Translations under genes and position numbers: made by a program
DNA from: Bufo bufo
Taxonomy: Eukaryota; Chordata; Amphibia; Anura; Bufonidae
Reading direction: 5' to 3'
Length of the DNA stretch: 64,000 nt
NCBI RefSeq assembly: GCF_905171765.1
Contig: NC_053391.1
Span: 188,056,559-188,120,558, forward strand
The notes under the pieces: generated by a model
What the model saw: only the letters and a program-made list of their open reading frames with translations
What the model was told of the DNA's origin: nothing
Databases searched by the model: none
Shown here: one piece after another, positions 24,209-35,174 of the stretch
Numbering within the stretch: position 1 is the stretch's first letter
Layout: every line of letters begins with the position of its first letter

Positions 24209-25275
24209 TGCAAAGTGCCAGTCCGCAGGGGTAGAACACGTGAGGTGCACGGTGGGACGGAATGTACATACAGTTCATCGGTTACTCGCGGTTTAGCAGT
24301 CGCCTCCCTGGGCCAGCAGTGCAGTGAAGAGGAGAACAGCACTGGATTCTCCAGGGCACACTCGGTTACAGGGGACACAGGCCAGGTGGTGATTGAGGTG
24401 CCCTTGATGGTGGATGGTTGCTGAGTGCTTGTGCGGCTGGGCCCCTGGTTTAGGTTTTGTCGTGACGCCAGCACCTTGGTGGTGCAAAATGTTGAGAGTA
24501 GTAGTGATGTGGAGTTGGAAGAATGAAGCAGGTTTAAATCCAACGGTGAACTTTACTGTAACTAGGTTCTTGATAACAGTTTACATCCAGCAATAAAACT
24601 GTCTCTGATACACATGCAAGTAGGATGTGATATATCCTAGTAACAGGCTGTGCTGATGATACTGTGTCAGGCTAGGGTGGCAAGCTATGTACTCACTGGA
24701 AAAACAGCTCTTTGCCTTGCTTCAGTCTTAGTTGAGGTAGTCCCAATCTTGATCTTCTACACAAGTGATATGACAGAATCCTTATCTGTCTTAAGAATAA
24801 CGGTGAGGCTGCAGAAGCTATTAATTCCTTCACCAAATTACAAAGGCGCCTAGAGTCTACAACAATGGCCTTGTCCTTCCTTTGTCTTGATCCAATAAAT
24901 ACAAGAAATTCACTTTTTACTCCTGAAGAATAAATGTAGACTTCCCTCCACCTGTCTTCCTGGCTTAGATACTGAGGTGCATGATGGCTTCTCAAGTCGT
25001 GGAGCTCCAGAGAGAGTTGGGAGTAGAGGGGACCTCTCCTTCCCCCTATAGCTCCTCCATCCATCTCCTTAGAGATACCTCAACTGAGAGACCCCTAACT
25101 AGGCCTGAACTGCACTATTTATACTGTGGTGCTACCCCCATCTAGTGGTGGATGTATGTAGTGCACCTGACAGCCTGGTAAATAGGAATATCACAGGATA
25201 ACACAATACAGCATGATATTACAGATGATAACAAAAAGATTTTGCAGTTCCCACATAAGCTAGTGGAACGCTGCA
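24209..25275 (-). mobile_element. Solo LTR, minus orientation (CAAT target duplication)
   Basis: On the minus strand the element starts TGCAGCGTTCCACTAGCTTA and ends ggactggcactttgca (TG...CA). CAAT flanks both sides (24205-24208 and 25276-25279), and the surrounding piggyBac sequence is continuous once the block is removed. A TATA-like CAGTATAAATAGTGC lies near 25115-25130 on the minus strand. At 1067 bp with no internal coding region it fits an LTR left by recombination. Gypsy or retrovirus type is not resolved. Confidence 0.75.
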
Positions 25276-26351
25276 CAATTCCGTCATTGTTTTTTTAATT
25301 TTTTTTTATAGTGTTCACCACTCAGGATTAGTAACATGATACTTTTATAGATCAGATTGTTACGGACGCGGCGATACCAATTATGTGTACTTTATCTTAT
25401 TTTTCATTATTTAATCAGTTATAAATAATTGGATATAGGAAAAAGCAATGATTTTTATTTTTATTTACAATCTTTCCTTTTTTTATTTTTACCCTTTTTT
25501 TTTGTTCAAGTTCCACTTGGATCTTGATGATCCAGTGGCCCTGATTGCTGTACTATGCACTGCAATACTATTGCAATGTACAGTACTGTCAGTATTACAC
25601 TGACACTAAGCGTCCAGTTGCCATGGTAACCATCGTGCCTCTGCACTGCGATGGCAGCGGCCTGATGGTTACCAAGGCGTCTGGTTGCCATGGTAATTAT
25701 AGGGCCACTGCCATTGCAGTTTGGTGGCCCAATAGAGAGAGAGAGGGAGCCCCCTCCCTCTATTAACCCCATGGATGCTGCAGGTAGCTACTAACTGCAG
25801 CATCTAAGGGGTTAAATGGCTGAGATCGGTGCCAGCACTGATCTTAGCCATTGCAGCAGAGTGTCAGCTGTATGCTACAGCTGACACTCGCTGCTGATGG
25901 TGGCGGTTCCCTTACTGAGCAGCCGCCATCACAGCCGTACATTGGGAACCACAAGGGCTGCAGGGGTGATCAGGGGAACAATGGAGGCACAGGGCTCATC
26001 AGGGGACACTGATGGTATCAGGGGCACAAGGTGGCCATGCCTCATTTCGGTCTGTGATCTCCAGAGTGGGGATCAGAGCCTCTGAAACTGGCATTTTAAC
26101 ACTGCCATGCTCCGGATGGTTAGTCTGCACAGATTAACCAATCTGAGCGCTTGCTGGCAAAAGACCACTCTGATTGGTCCATTGCCGGCTTCTCCCATGT
26201 CTCTGCTCTCGGTGAAAGCGGAGACTCTGGGGCTGTGACATTTTACAGTGTGACAGCCTCGTTAGCAGTTTGGACGTAACTGTATGCCCGATTGCCTTAA
26301 ATTACATGCAATCTGGAAGTACAGTTATGTCCAAATGCATGAAGAGGTTAA

Positions 26352-26908
26352 AGAAGGGAGCATAGTTGCTAGTCGATTGGGCAATATTTTGGTGCAGATT
26401 TTTAAATCGGTATTCAGTAATGATATTCGGCGGAAGCTTTGTGGGGTGTCCGGAGTTTCGCCCGGTTTTGGCAATGTAACAATCAAAGTCACTTGGTTTT
26501 CTTTAGGGAAACATTGCCTTCTGAAAAACCTGTATAAAAAATGGGGAAAGGTGAGATGTAAATGCCTTATAGTAGTCATCAGACAAACCATCTGGTCCTG
26601 GCAATTTGCCTAAAGGAAGGGCTTGGATCATTTTGGAAACTGGTGTGATACCTTTACTAAGAAATGCTAACTGGTCATCAGAGAGAGACGGAAGGTGTGC
26701 CCTTCCTGGACGTGGGGAAAAAGGGTCTGAGTGTAGATTATAAAGAGAGGCATAGTATTTCTTAGGGTGAAATATCTTTCCATTGGTGGAATTGTCAATT
26801 AAATATGGAATATGGGATTTTAGGCGCTGGACTTTCAAACGGGAAACCGTTTGCCTGCCTTATTGTCCTGCGAATAATATTTCGCCTTAGTACAAAACAG
26901 ATGCCTAC
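26352..26908 (-). pseudogene. L1 (Tx1-like) ORF2 reverse transcriptase fragment
   Basis: Minus-strand translations give KKYYASLYNLHSDPF and GKLPGPDGLSDDYYKAF (the L1 'KSPGxDG' linker), then VTLIVTLPKPGETPD and RRISLLNTDLKICTKIL, RT domain 0/1 motifs. A frameshift near 26505-26590 separates the two halves. The left edge is cut at a TTAA by the piggyBac-type element, and the right edge is cut by Tc1 element 3 at 26909. It continues in the same orientation at 28519. Confidence 0.82.
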
Positions 26909-28518
26909 TACAGTTGCAAGAAAAAGTATGTGAACCCTTTGGAATGATATGGATTTCTGCACAAATTGGTCATAAAATGTGATCTGATCTTCATCTAAGT
27001 CACAACAATAGACAATCACAGTCTGCTTAAACTAATAACACAAAAATAATTAAATGTTACCATATTTTTATTGAACACACCATGTGAACATTCACAGTGC
27101 AGGCGGAAAAAGTATGTGAACCCTTGGATTTAATAACTGGTTGAACCTCCTTTGGCAGCAATAACTTCAACCAAACGTTTCCTGTAGTTGCAGATCAGAC
27201 GTACACAACGGTCAGGAGTAATTCTTGACCATTCCTCAGTTCAGCAATATTCTTGGGATGTCTGGTGTGAATCGCTTTCTTGAGGTCACGCCACAGCATC
27301 TCAATCGGGTTGAGGTCAGGACTCTGACTGGGCCACTCCAGAAGGCGTATTTTCTTCTGTTTAAGCCATTCTGTTGTTGATTTACTTCTATGCTTTGGGT
27401 CGTTGTCCTGTTGCAACACCCATCTTCTGTTTAGCTTCAGCTGGTGGACAGATGACCTTAAGTTCTCCTGCAAAATGTCTTGATAAACTTGGAAATTCAT
27501 TTTTCCTTTGATGATCCGTCCAGGCCCTGATGCAGCAAAGCAGCCCCAAACCATGATGCCCCCATCACCATACTTGGGATGATGTTGGGATGATGTTTTG
27601 ATGTTGGTGTGCTGTGCCTCTTTTTCTCCACACATAGTGTTGTGTGTTTCTTCCAAACAACTCAACTTTGGTTCATCTGTCCACAGAATATTTTGCCAGT
27701 ACTGCTGTGGAACGTCCAGGTGCTCTTGTGCAAACTGTAAACGTGCAGCAATGTTTTTTTTGGACATCAGTGTACTTTCCTCTGTGGTATCCTCCCATGA
27801 AATCCATTCTTGTTTAGTGTTTTACGTATCGTAGATTCGCTAACAGGGATGTTAGCATATGCCAGAGACTTTTGTAAGTCTTTAGCTTACACTCTAGGAT
27901 TATTCTTCACCTCATTGAGCAGTCTGCGCTGTGCTCTTGCAGTCATCTTTACAGGACGGCCACTCCTAGGGAGACTAGCAACAGTGCTGAACTTTCTCCA
28001 TTTATAGACAATTTGTCTTACCGTGGACTGATGAACAGCAAGGCTTTTGGAGATACTTTTATGACCCTTTCCAGCTTTATGCAAGTCAACAATTCTTAAT
28101 CGTAGGTCTTCTGAGAGCTCTTTTGTGCGAGGCATCATTCACATCAGGCAATGCGTCTTGTGAAAAGCAAACCCAGAACTGGTGTGTGTTTTTTTTATAG
28201 GGCAGGGCAGCTGTAACCAACACCTCCAATCTCATCTCATTGATTGGATTCCAGTTGGATGACACCTCACTCCAATTAGCTCTTGGAGATGGCATTAGTC
28301 TAGGGGTTCACATACTTTTTCCACCTGCACTGTGAATATTTACATGGTGTGTTCAATAAAAATATGGTAACATTTAATTCTTTGTGTGTTATTAGTTTAA
28401 GCAGACTGTGATTGTCTATTGTTGTGACTTAGATGAAGATTAGATCACATTTTATGATCAATTTGTGCAGAAATCCATATCATTCCAAAGGGTTCACATA
28501 CTTTTTCTTGCAACTGTA
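26909..28518 (-). mobile_element. Tc1/mariner element 3 (TA target duplication)
   Basis: The ends CAGTTGCAAGAAAAAGTATG (26911) and the complement ending at 28516 are flanked by TA (26909-26910, 28517-28518). A second subterminal copy (aaaagtatgtgaaccc) lies near 27107 and 28307, giving the IR/DR arrangement of Tc1-like elements. It is inserted in an L1 ORF2 fragment. It is a lineage distinct from the other two Tc1 elements in the window. Confidence 0.93.
27130..28138 (-). pseudogene. Tc1-like transposase, broken by a stop and frameshifts
   Basis: N-terminus from 28138: [20 protein letters not shown], a paired-like HTH, then a second HTH and [15 protein letters not shown] stop follows NNPRV at 27887-27889, with a second TGA near 27775. 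The catalytic frame at 27195-27767 shows LWTDEPKLSC (first Asp), [14 protein letters not shown] (second Asp) and [14 protein letters not shown] (Glu). A frameshift near 27230 moves the tail to another frame, which ends at the TAA at 27130-27132. The canonical FGxxG region after the first Asp is altered (CLEE). Not functional. Confidence 0.9.
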
Positions 28519-28759
28519 TATTCAGATACCACATGTTCTCAGAGTAGTTTACTAAGGGTCAGCAGTTGATCTTTATGAGTGCTAGTTTGATAAAACGTGT
28601 TCAACAGTTCAAGTCTCTGTATATCAGTTAAGAGGGATTGCAGTTTCAGGTTCCTACATTTTTTGATTATATGGCCCAGTGTGATCACAGAGTCTCATAT
28701 TACAAAGAGTATTCCATAATGAAAAAAGGTTGGAAATAGAGCCAGTATTCAGTTCAAAA

Positions 28760-29011
28760 TAGATGAGCGCATGCCCAGCCATCTAGAGTGCGCGTTCCTG
28801 TGTGAATGACCGGCCGCCTGGGTGAAAAGTAGATGCGGCCGTGGAGCGGTGGCCGTATCTATGGGTTGCCACATGACAACAATGGGATAAGAAGGAAGGG
28901 AATTTTTCAAAATGGGTGCATTATAAATAATAAAAGAAAATTGCAAAAAGTATCTATGCCATTAGTGTAAACTTCCCAACTATGATCTTAAAGATGGGAA
29001 TACCCCTTTAA
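28760..29011. mobile_element. Truncated piggyBac-like MITE
   Basis: The right end reads AGATGGGAATACCCCT followed by TTAA (29008-29011), the form of TTAA MITE ends in this window. No left inverted end is present, and the L1 sequence stops at about 28760. The block contains cggccgcctgggtg and a gcggccgtgg echo near 28840. The left boundary is approximate. Confidence 0.5.
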
Positions 29012-29662
29012 GGTCTTTTTCTATGGTCTGTTTGTGGACAGAATGAGAAACATATGTTTGAGCAAGGTTAAAGAATTCCTCTATAGTTAAAGTTATGGAA
29101 GCATGGTCTGACCATGTTATACTGTAGTCTCAATTGTGACAGATGAGGCTTGAAGTAGGATAGTTCCCTATCTACTATGATGAGATCAATGCAGGAATAG
29201 CTACAGTATCCGAGAAAAGAAAGAAAAATATTTTTCAGGGCCATATGTTCTCCATACATCAAAGAGGCCCTCCCGTCATAGTGATATACCTATTGATGGA
29301 GTAAGGATTGCGAAGGGTAGAGCAAGGGAAGGATCAAGAACACAATTGAAATCACTGATTAAAAGGAGTTTGCCCTGTTTAACTCTGTGAGGTAATCTTA
29401 ATACCTTATGACCAAACCCAGTTGTCATTTGTTTGGAGCATATAGAGATAACAGAGTGTATAGAGTGTCCGGAACTCATGCCATTCGGCACTGTATTTCA
29501 GGTTCCTAGTCCATAGTGTTGCTCTTTGTATTTGCCAATTGGCTGTAACCTGAGAAGGAGAAGGTTTCTGCTGTAAAGCAGGGTCTATCCGTAGGTGCCA
29601 TTGCTGGAGAAGTGCGACTCCTTTGTTAATCAACTTGATCACATAGAAGACATTTATAGATT

Positions 29663-29806
29663 TTAAGCTCTTGCGGGCAGGGTCCTCTAACCCTCTGTAC
29701 CAGTCTGTTAATAGTTTCTTGTTTACTGTGTTTTTTAGTTCTGTGTAACCCCAGCTGGATGTATAGCGCCATGGAATTAATGGCGCTTTAAAATAAATAA
29801 TAATAA
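29663..29806 (+). repeat. L2-like LINE/SINE 3' tail
   Basis: The plus strand contains agctcttgcgggcagggtcc, then atgtatagcgccatggaatt, ggcgctttaaaataaataat and an (ATA)n tail. This arrangement (gcagggtcct, a GCGC box and an AATAAATAA tail) is the conserved 3' end shared by L2 LINEs and their SINEs in vertebrates. Only about 140 bp is present. It sits inside the L1 endonuclease fragment. Confidence 0.6.
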
Positions 29807-29850
29807 TAACATTATCCTGTTTGCTTAGCAATGGTGTTGGAAAGCCCCAC

Positions 29851-30256
29851 TGTAAGGAATTATTCTTATCTTCCCCTGATGTGTACCCCAGGTACAAGAC
29901 CTCGGCATTCAGCTTGATTTGATCCTTATCTGACGCCAGAGAGAGCCATAATGAGATATGACACAGTGCTGTGCAATTATCAAAATGACCTTTATTAATG
30001 AACTTTATTCTCCTTCTGACACATATATATAGTCCTAAATGACGTGATGTTTAAGTTAAACAGTAACACATGTTTTTAGCCAGATAATTATCTTATCTTC
30101 TACCAGAGTCCAAGGCTATCTATATATACGAGAAAAACCTCTTAGTCATATGGACTTTGACCCATTACGTGTCCATGCTTATGTAATTAATGTATGGAAC
30201 ATGATGTAATATAAACTTATATAAAAATAGGTTTTGAACTGAAATAGAATCCTTCA
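29851..30256 (-). repeat. ERV 3' LTR (406 bp)
   Basis: On the minus strand it starts TGAAGGATTC and ends ATTCCTTACA, short inverted ends with TG...CA. It contains a TATA-like GACTATATATATGTG and an AATAAAG poly(A) signal about 30 bp downstream of it. By eye it differs from the 5' LTR by one substitution (29905 area, c versus t on plus) and one short indel replacement near 29990-30000 (7 bp longer here). Confidence 0.93.
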
Positions 30257-30418
30257 ATCCTCTCTTTAAAACCTATTTACATATCTATATAATGTGGGTT
30301 TTTCATTTTGTTCCTTTCTAGTTTTTTCCTCAGTTTGCTTGTAAGCCTTTAGATATTCTATATACCCTTCAGGAGTATAATCCTGAGGCTTTGTTGAGGT
30401 TGTGTTTGCCTCTTCTAC
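30257..30418 (-). promoter_or_regulatory. ERV polypurine tract and 3' untranslated segment
   Basis: Immediately upstream (minus direction) of the 3' LTR the sequence is purine-rich, AAAGAGAGGAT, the expected place and composition for the plus-strand primer of retroviral DNA synthesis. The rest is a short untranslated spacer after the env stop at 30419. Confidence 0.65.
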
Positions 30419-31476
30419 CTATACCGGAGTATAGAGGAATGTTGAGTGTACCCCTCTTTCGGCCATATTTTTACATATGGTAAGAAGGGAGGGCACACAC
30501 TGCAGACAACAGCAGAGACACACTATTGCAGCGATCACGGCGAGTGCCACTCCTAAAACATATCTTATTTGACCAAAGTCAGGTATCCAGCCAAAAAGCC
30601 AGTCCCACCAACCTTGGTCAACATCTTGTTTTATATGTTTTATCATCTCTTCTAGTTGGCCTATTTTATCTTTTATTCCACGGGAGTGATCTAATAAATT
30701 GGAACAACACATCCCTGGAACGCTGAGCATCCTATACCATGTTGAAACAATAAATAGTCAATAGTTGCCCTATTCTGCAGGATAGCCTTTTCATACGATT
30801 GTATATCCAGCAGCATATCTTGCAGAACTGCACTAGTGACATCTATCTGTTTTACCATACAACAGGCAAGTTTTGATATTGTCCTGTGGTTATATATGGC
30901 CAGCCCTGGTACTCCTATCAAAGACATCCCTAAACTCATATATTCTGATCTAGAGAGGAGATTCACATTATAGTCACAATTTTCTGGTAGCTGCAGGGAA
31001 GTGTCTCTCGTGTGTCGTGTCTGCATTGCTGGGAATAGTGGTATCATTGCTAATGTCAGCCTAGCTATTGTACAGGGTCCCTCTGTAATATTGTCCGGTA
31101 TATATGTGTGACTAGTATTTCCACAGGCCAATACCCATCCTGCTGGTAGAGGTACATGTTTGTCTAGGGATGGTACTGTTTTTGTAATATTACATTGCAT
31201 ATATATTTATTTTTTTTCCTGATACTATCTTTTTACAACTTTCTGGATTTCTATCATATTACTTTGCAGAGTCTCATATGTAGGACAGTTATAACAAGCA
31301 TGATAAGGATTTACATATCCATATTTAACATCATGATCCTGCAAATCTGTGTCATTTGATTGGGAACGTAGGAGCCCCGTCCATACAGCTACTGGGGTGG
31401 GGACTGCAATTATCAAGGCACTACATTTCAGCCATCTCGAGGAATTTCCCGACTGCGTCATCTCGTTGGGGGTCAA
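30419..31476 (-). pseudogene. ERV env remnant (surface fragment plus transmembrane subunit)
   Basis: Three minus-strand frames belong to env. 31225-31476 is an N-terminal piece with a hydrophobic signal-like segment, ending in a stop. 30691-31200 is the end of the surface subunit and most of the transmembrane ectodomain. 30419-30730 is the membrane-proximal part with an amphipathic GWWDWLFGW stretch, a hydrophobic anchor (LGVALAVIAAIVCLCCC) and a short tail. The disulfide-loop cysteine cluster typical of class I transmembrane subunits is split between the last two frames by a one-base shift near 30708. Most of the surface subunit between 31200 and 31225 is deleted. Env normally mediates receptor binding and fusion; this copy cannot. 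Confidence 0.82.
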
Positions 31477-31599
31477 GGCCGTCTGCCTCCGTTAGTACCC
31501 CTTCTGTATCTTCTTCGAGGTCAAGGCTGTCTGCCTCCGTTAGTACCTCTGGGCCTCGTTGGAGGTCAGGGCTGTCTGCCCCCGTTCCTGCCTCCTCTC

Positions 31600-31939
31600 T
31601 TTCTCACACAAGCTTCACTCGGGTGGCGTGGATTCAAATTGGAGATTGTTCAGTCAGCACAGCTGTTCTGGTTACTGCAACGACGGTAGTAGGTGGGCCG
31701 TATACGAAATCACCTTGAGCTCTTCCTTTCTTCAGTGTTTCGACCACCATCTCATCCCCCACCCTATATGGGTGGGTGGGTTCCTGTGGAAAAGAGGGAG
31801 ACTTACAAGCAACTTTGTCCTCAGTTTTGTTAAGTACCTGTATCAATTTGGTGACATAGTCTTCCCTAATCTGGTCTATGTCGCTTTCCTGTACCACTAG
31901 GGGGTGACTTGCCCAAGGAGTTGGAAAGGGCCTACCCAT
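31600..31939 (-). pseudogene. ERV integrase C-terminal fragment (end of pol)
   Basis: The minus-strand frame has a basic, SH3-like integrase C-terminal domain: HPYRVGDEMVVETLKKG, then VYGPPTTVVAVTRTAVL and, after an in-frame stop at about 31634, IHATRVK. That order is typical of the end of class I retroviral pol. The zinc-binding and catalytic DDE integrase domains are absent: the frame starts about 100 residues before pol ends and abuts the RNase H remnant at 31956. Confidence 0.78.
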
Positions 31940-31955
31940 AAGGATTTCAATGCTG

Positions 31956-32455
31956 TTATGTCCTACTCCGTAGAAATATGCTATTAAGATGGAAGCACTG
32001 TATTGGGGGAATGCATAACTTCCCCTCTTTGCAGACTAATTCTAATGATGTCTTAGGATTTTTCTGCAATACTGGATAACACCAGTCTTGCTGTTCCTGT
32101 TCAGTGGCGTACCACTGAAGATCAGTAAGTATTTGCAACATCTCAGGGGTTGGAGGTGCCAGACATAGCATCTCCCAATAGTTGCACAAACCTGTGGGGT
32201 TGCATTTGGCCACTCGTTTCGCCACCTTATCTGCCAGCGCATTGCCCTGTGACACATGATCTTTACCATCTGCTGCCGTGAATCCTCTCTTCTGCCAGAT
32301 CATACCATGGTCCCACACTACCCCATGTGTGTACCTACTCTCAGTATAAATAGTGACAGGTCTGTCAGCATGTAGAATACATGCTCTAGTGAGTGCAATG
32401 AGCTCAGCTGCCTGCTGTGTTGAGTGTGGATGTCCTTGAGTAGGCCTACAACATC
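31956..32455 (-). pseudogene. ERV RNase H fragment
   Basis: Minus-strand reading around 32270-32440 shows AAELIALTRACILHADRPVT, then IYTESRYTHGVVWDHG, and after an apparent deletion SQGNALADKVAKRVAK (32225-32260), in the order of retroviral RNase H. The expected second-Asp motif reads YTES rather than YTDS, so a catalytic Asp appears replaced. Frame 31956-32318 continues into the RNase H-integrase linker. Confidence 0.78.
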
Positions 32456-32482
32456 ATGAGTGGTGTGCAAAATGGTGTAATG

Positions 32483-33867
32483 TCACATTGTGAAAGGAGT
32501 TGCCAACTCTACCATCATAGCACAGGCTGCAAGAGAACACAGACATGCCGGCATCCCTTGAACAGGGGTGGGCATTACCTTTGGGAAAAACACACAAGGA
32601 CGCAACTTGCCTCCGTTTTCTTGTGTCAGTACACCCGCCATGGTTTTACAATTTTGGCGTGCAAACATGTGGAAGGGCATATTATAGTCAGGGAGGCCCA
32701 GCCCTGGCCTCGACATGAGCGAACATTTCAGATAATCAAATGCATTGTACATTTCAGAAGACCATTTAATCAAATCTGGATTTCCATCCAGAGTGGCTTG
32801 CCTCAAAACATTGTCAATAGTGGGAGCAATCAGGAATCCATTGTCTACAGTGTTCTTTCTTGGTGTGCGGGGCGACCAAACCCGCAATAGACTGGACTCT
32901 TTCTATGCCGATTCTCCATTCACCTTTTGTGAGGACAAAGTCCAAGTATTCAACCTGCATTTTACACCATTGCATTTTCTTAAGTGTCACTTTGTGACCA
33001 CATCCTGACAATCATTATAACAGTGATAAACCATCCTGAATGCTGGCCTCCGCTGACATGCTACACAGTAACAAAACATCAACATATTGCAGCAGCACAG
33101 AACCTTGGGGGGATGTACCATGGCTTTAACATCGCTTGGAGGACTATGCTGTACACTACAGGTGAATCAGCATATCCCTGGGGTCTGCACTAGGTCAGTT
33201 GGCGTTCGTCAAAGGAAAAAGCAAAAAGTAGTCTGGTTATCTTATCAACTGGGATAGAAAAGAATGCATTTTTCAGATCTATCACACTGAAACAAACAGC
33301 GTCTGCTGGAATGGCAGATAATAATTAAGTGACATCAGGTACTACAGGGGCTATAGGCACAATGATGTTGTTGATGGCCTTTAAATTCTGTACAAAGCGG
33401 GTAGCACCATCTGCCTTTGTCACTGGATTCACGGGCGTGCTGTAGGGTGAAATCACCTCTTCCAGGATTCCCTTTTGTAGGAATTCTTCTATCATTGGTC
33501 TAAGTCCATCAAGTTTCTCTTTTGACAACGGGTATTGTTTCTGGAACACTGAGATGACACCTGGTTTCACAGTAGCTGTGTAAAGTGTGCAATCTATGAA
33601 TCCTGTGTCATATTCATTTGAAGACCATAATGCAGGGTTAATGTGATTAAGCTCTGGGTGGTCCTGTATGTTTGCAAGAATCAGTGGCACTGGTGTAGAG
33701 ACTGGAATGAGACCTGAGTGTACTCTTATGCCCTGAGTCTTTGCTGATACCTGCAAGTCAAGCTTAATGAACAAATCTCTCCTTAATAGGCTGACTGGGC
33801 AATCTGGTATAATGCTGAAGATATGATCTGTGACGTATTCCCTGTCCATGGTCCCACTCTGAGTCAT
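32483..33867 (-). pseudogene. ERV protease end and reverse transcriptase, broken
   Basis: Frame 33325-33867 holds the protease C-terminus (PVSLLRRDLFIKL), then the RT start (VFQKQYPLSKEKLDGLRPMI, ILEEVISPYSTPVNPVTKA, RFVQNLKAINNI). A stop follows at 33325-33327. After it the reading resumes as VIDLKNAFFSIPVDK near 33235-33280, the RT motif A region. The motif C box near 33085 reads QYVDVLLLC, so the second of the paired catalytic aspartates is missing. Frame 32483-32887 holds the connection domain (NGFLIAPTIDNVLRQ, KLRPCVFFPKVM). The enzyme copied viral RNA to DNA; this version would be catalytically dead even without the stops. Confidence 0.85.
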
Positions 33868-34937
33868 CTAAGTCCACCCCTTTTAGTCGGACGCTTTGGT
33901 CCGTCCTCTGTCTGCCATTAGTATCCTAGCTGTCCAGAAGAACAGAGCTCTGATGTTAAGCACAACACTTAACATGTAACATGTAACTTCAAACATTGAA
34001 ACAAACAGATCTGACAATACAGACAAGAACACACAAAGGGCCCATAAAAACTTTCATTGACTTCAATAAAAAAATGTACAGCTTGATCAATGCTGTTGGC
34101 ACCAATAAAAACCAAAAACTTCCAAAAAATAAATAAAAATAAAATTCTCAATGCGCATATTATATAAAAACAAATACCGTATTCCATACACATTCACATA
34201 CATTTTCATGTACTTAAAACAGCTCATAATCAGTCTTCACACATATTCGCCTCAATTACAACTCAAAGCCACACCCATTCACATTCCACTGAATCATTCA
34301 TGTCTTCCAACCCACATTGTTTCATCCCGAAACTTTCAGCACAGACAAACACAGCTTTCCTGGAAACAGATATCCACACCCAATACAGTTTGTTGCTGCA
34401 TTTTCCAATCTCTTATGGTTTTCCCTCTGTGTTTAATCAACTCTTATAAGAAGACAATATACATGTTATGAATATAGTCATTTTGTTAAAAGCTGGATTC
34501 CCTGGGGAAGAAAATGACCGAACAATTCTTCATTTTGTATAATATATTACACATTACTTACTCTGCATGATCTCCTGGCCGCTTACCTTATCTCAGAAAT
34601 GTGTTTGTGTGAAGGCGGGGGAAGTGGATTTCTATAGCTCACACTAGAACTAGATACATACAATTCTTATCCATTAACTGATGCTGTCTGAAGTCCACGT
34701 GGAGACGTTCTTTTTTTTATGGTAAGCATTAGTCTATCAGATTGTTAATAAATGTGGAAATAATTAGACTGTCAATCCACAAATCTCCAGAAATCAATAA
34801 CGCTTTCTGAGGGTTTTTGCTTACATGCTACGGCTACTGGGAGTGAAGACTTTTGTTTAAATACCTCTATCATGTGTTTTCTATCTCCTTTCTGCATATA
34901 ATCGATATCTCATGAAGGGTTTAGGTTCAAAATACGG
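33868..34937 (-). other. ORF-less AT-rich block occupying the gag/protease position of the ERV
   Basis: About 1.07 kb between the short gag start and the protease remnant. It has no long frame on either strand and no similarity I can recognise to gag. The plus strand is rich in cattcacat- and aataaa-like runs. It replaces the matrix C-terminus, capsid, nucleocapsid and most of protease. It could be captured foreign DNA, a deletion scar with drift, or a non-coding packaging cassette. Confidence 0.5.
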
Positions 34938-35174
34938 TCAGGCGGCAGTGTCGCCTAAGCATAGACCCTTGACCATGTCCATGTGATATATGCTATTGTC
35001 TCCTTCCCTGGGAAAGGGGTCTACCGCTTCCATTGCCTCTGTCCACCCTGCCAAATTATCTACCCATGAGTTAACAAGGTAATACTTTGTAGGACTGACT
35101 CGGGCAACATATTGTTTACATGTTTCTCCTGGTTCTGGTTTAGGGTATTCGATCTTAGATTTTTGACTACCCAT
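34938..35174 (-). pseudogene. ERV gag N-terminal remnant (matrix start)
   Basis: A 78-codon frame starts MGSQKSKIEYPKPEPGETCK. The MGxxxS start is a myristoylation signal typical of retroviral Gag matrix proteins. The frame stops after GLCLGDTAA where the ORF-less block begins. It is the first ATG-led frame after the leader in the correct direction. Gag would normally continue for about 500 residues. Confidence 0.62.

Larger units (their letters stand above)
22857..26351. mobile_element. Composite non-autonomous piggyBac-type element
   Basis: The right end is atgaagaggTTAA, with TTAA at 26348-26351, cutting into an L1 RT fragment. The left side abuts the TTAA of the neighbouring piggyBac at 22856-22859. 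The body contains one array unit (22900-23410) of the 'gtgaccccatt' family and a region around 23420-23520 repeated in diverged form at 24075-24160 (gtgtgaaaacgcctttttt, tgtagttttattggt). A palindrome-rich right part includes agtgtcagctgtatgctaca and gctgacact near 25860. A Harbinger MITE and a solo LTR inserted later. The left boundary and unity of the element are inferred. Confidence 0.55.
28519..29850 (-). pseudogene. L1 (Tx1-like) ORF2 endonuclease region, interrupted
   Basis: On the minus strand around 29300-29440 the translation shows QGKLLLISDFNCVLDPSLAL, the L1 endonuclease GDFN block. Around 29085-29215 it shows DTVAIPALIS and ITWSDHASITLTI, the SDH block. Stops and frameshifts are frequent. 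The segment 28519-28760 would be the linker towards the RT at 26908. Two intruders break it: a truncated TTAA MITE (28760-29011) and an L2-like tail (29663-29806). The ERV cuts it at 29850. The N-terminal part (29410-29850) is poorly conserved. Confidence 0.7.

Noticed and set aside
24169..24543. Host-like 124-codon minus-strand ORF
   Set aside because: Lies within the TG...CA solo LTR and has no recognisable domain.
30419..31476. A functional, domesticated (syncytin-like) env
   Set aside because: The frame is cut by stops, a large deletion and a frameshift through the disulfide cluster, so there is no open gene.
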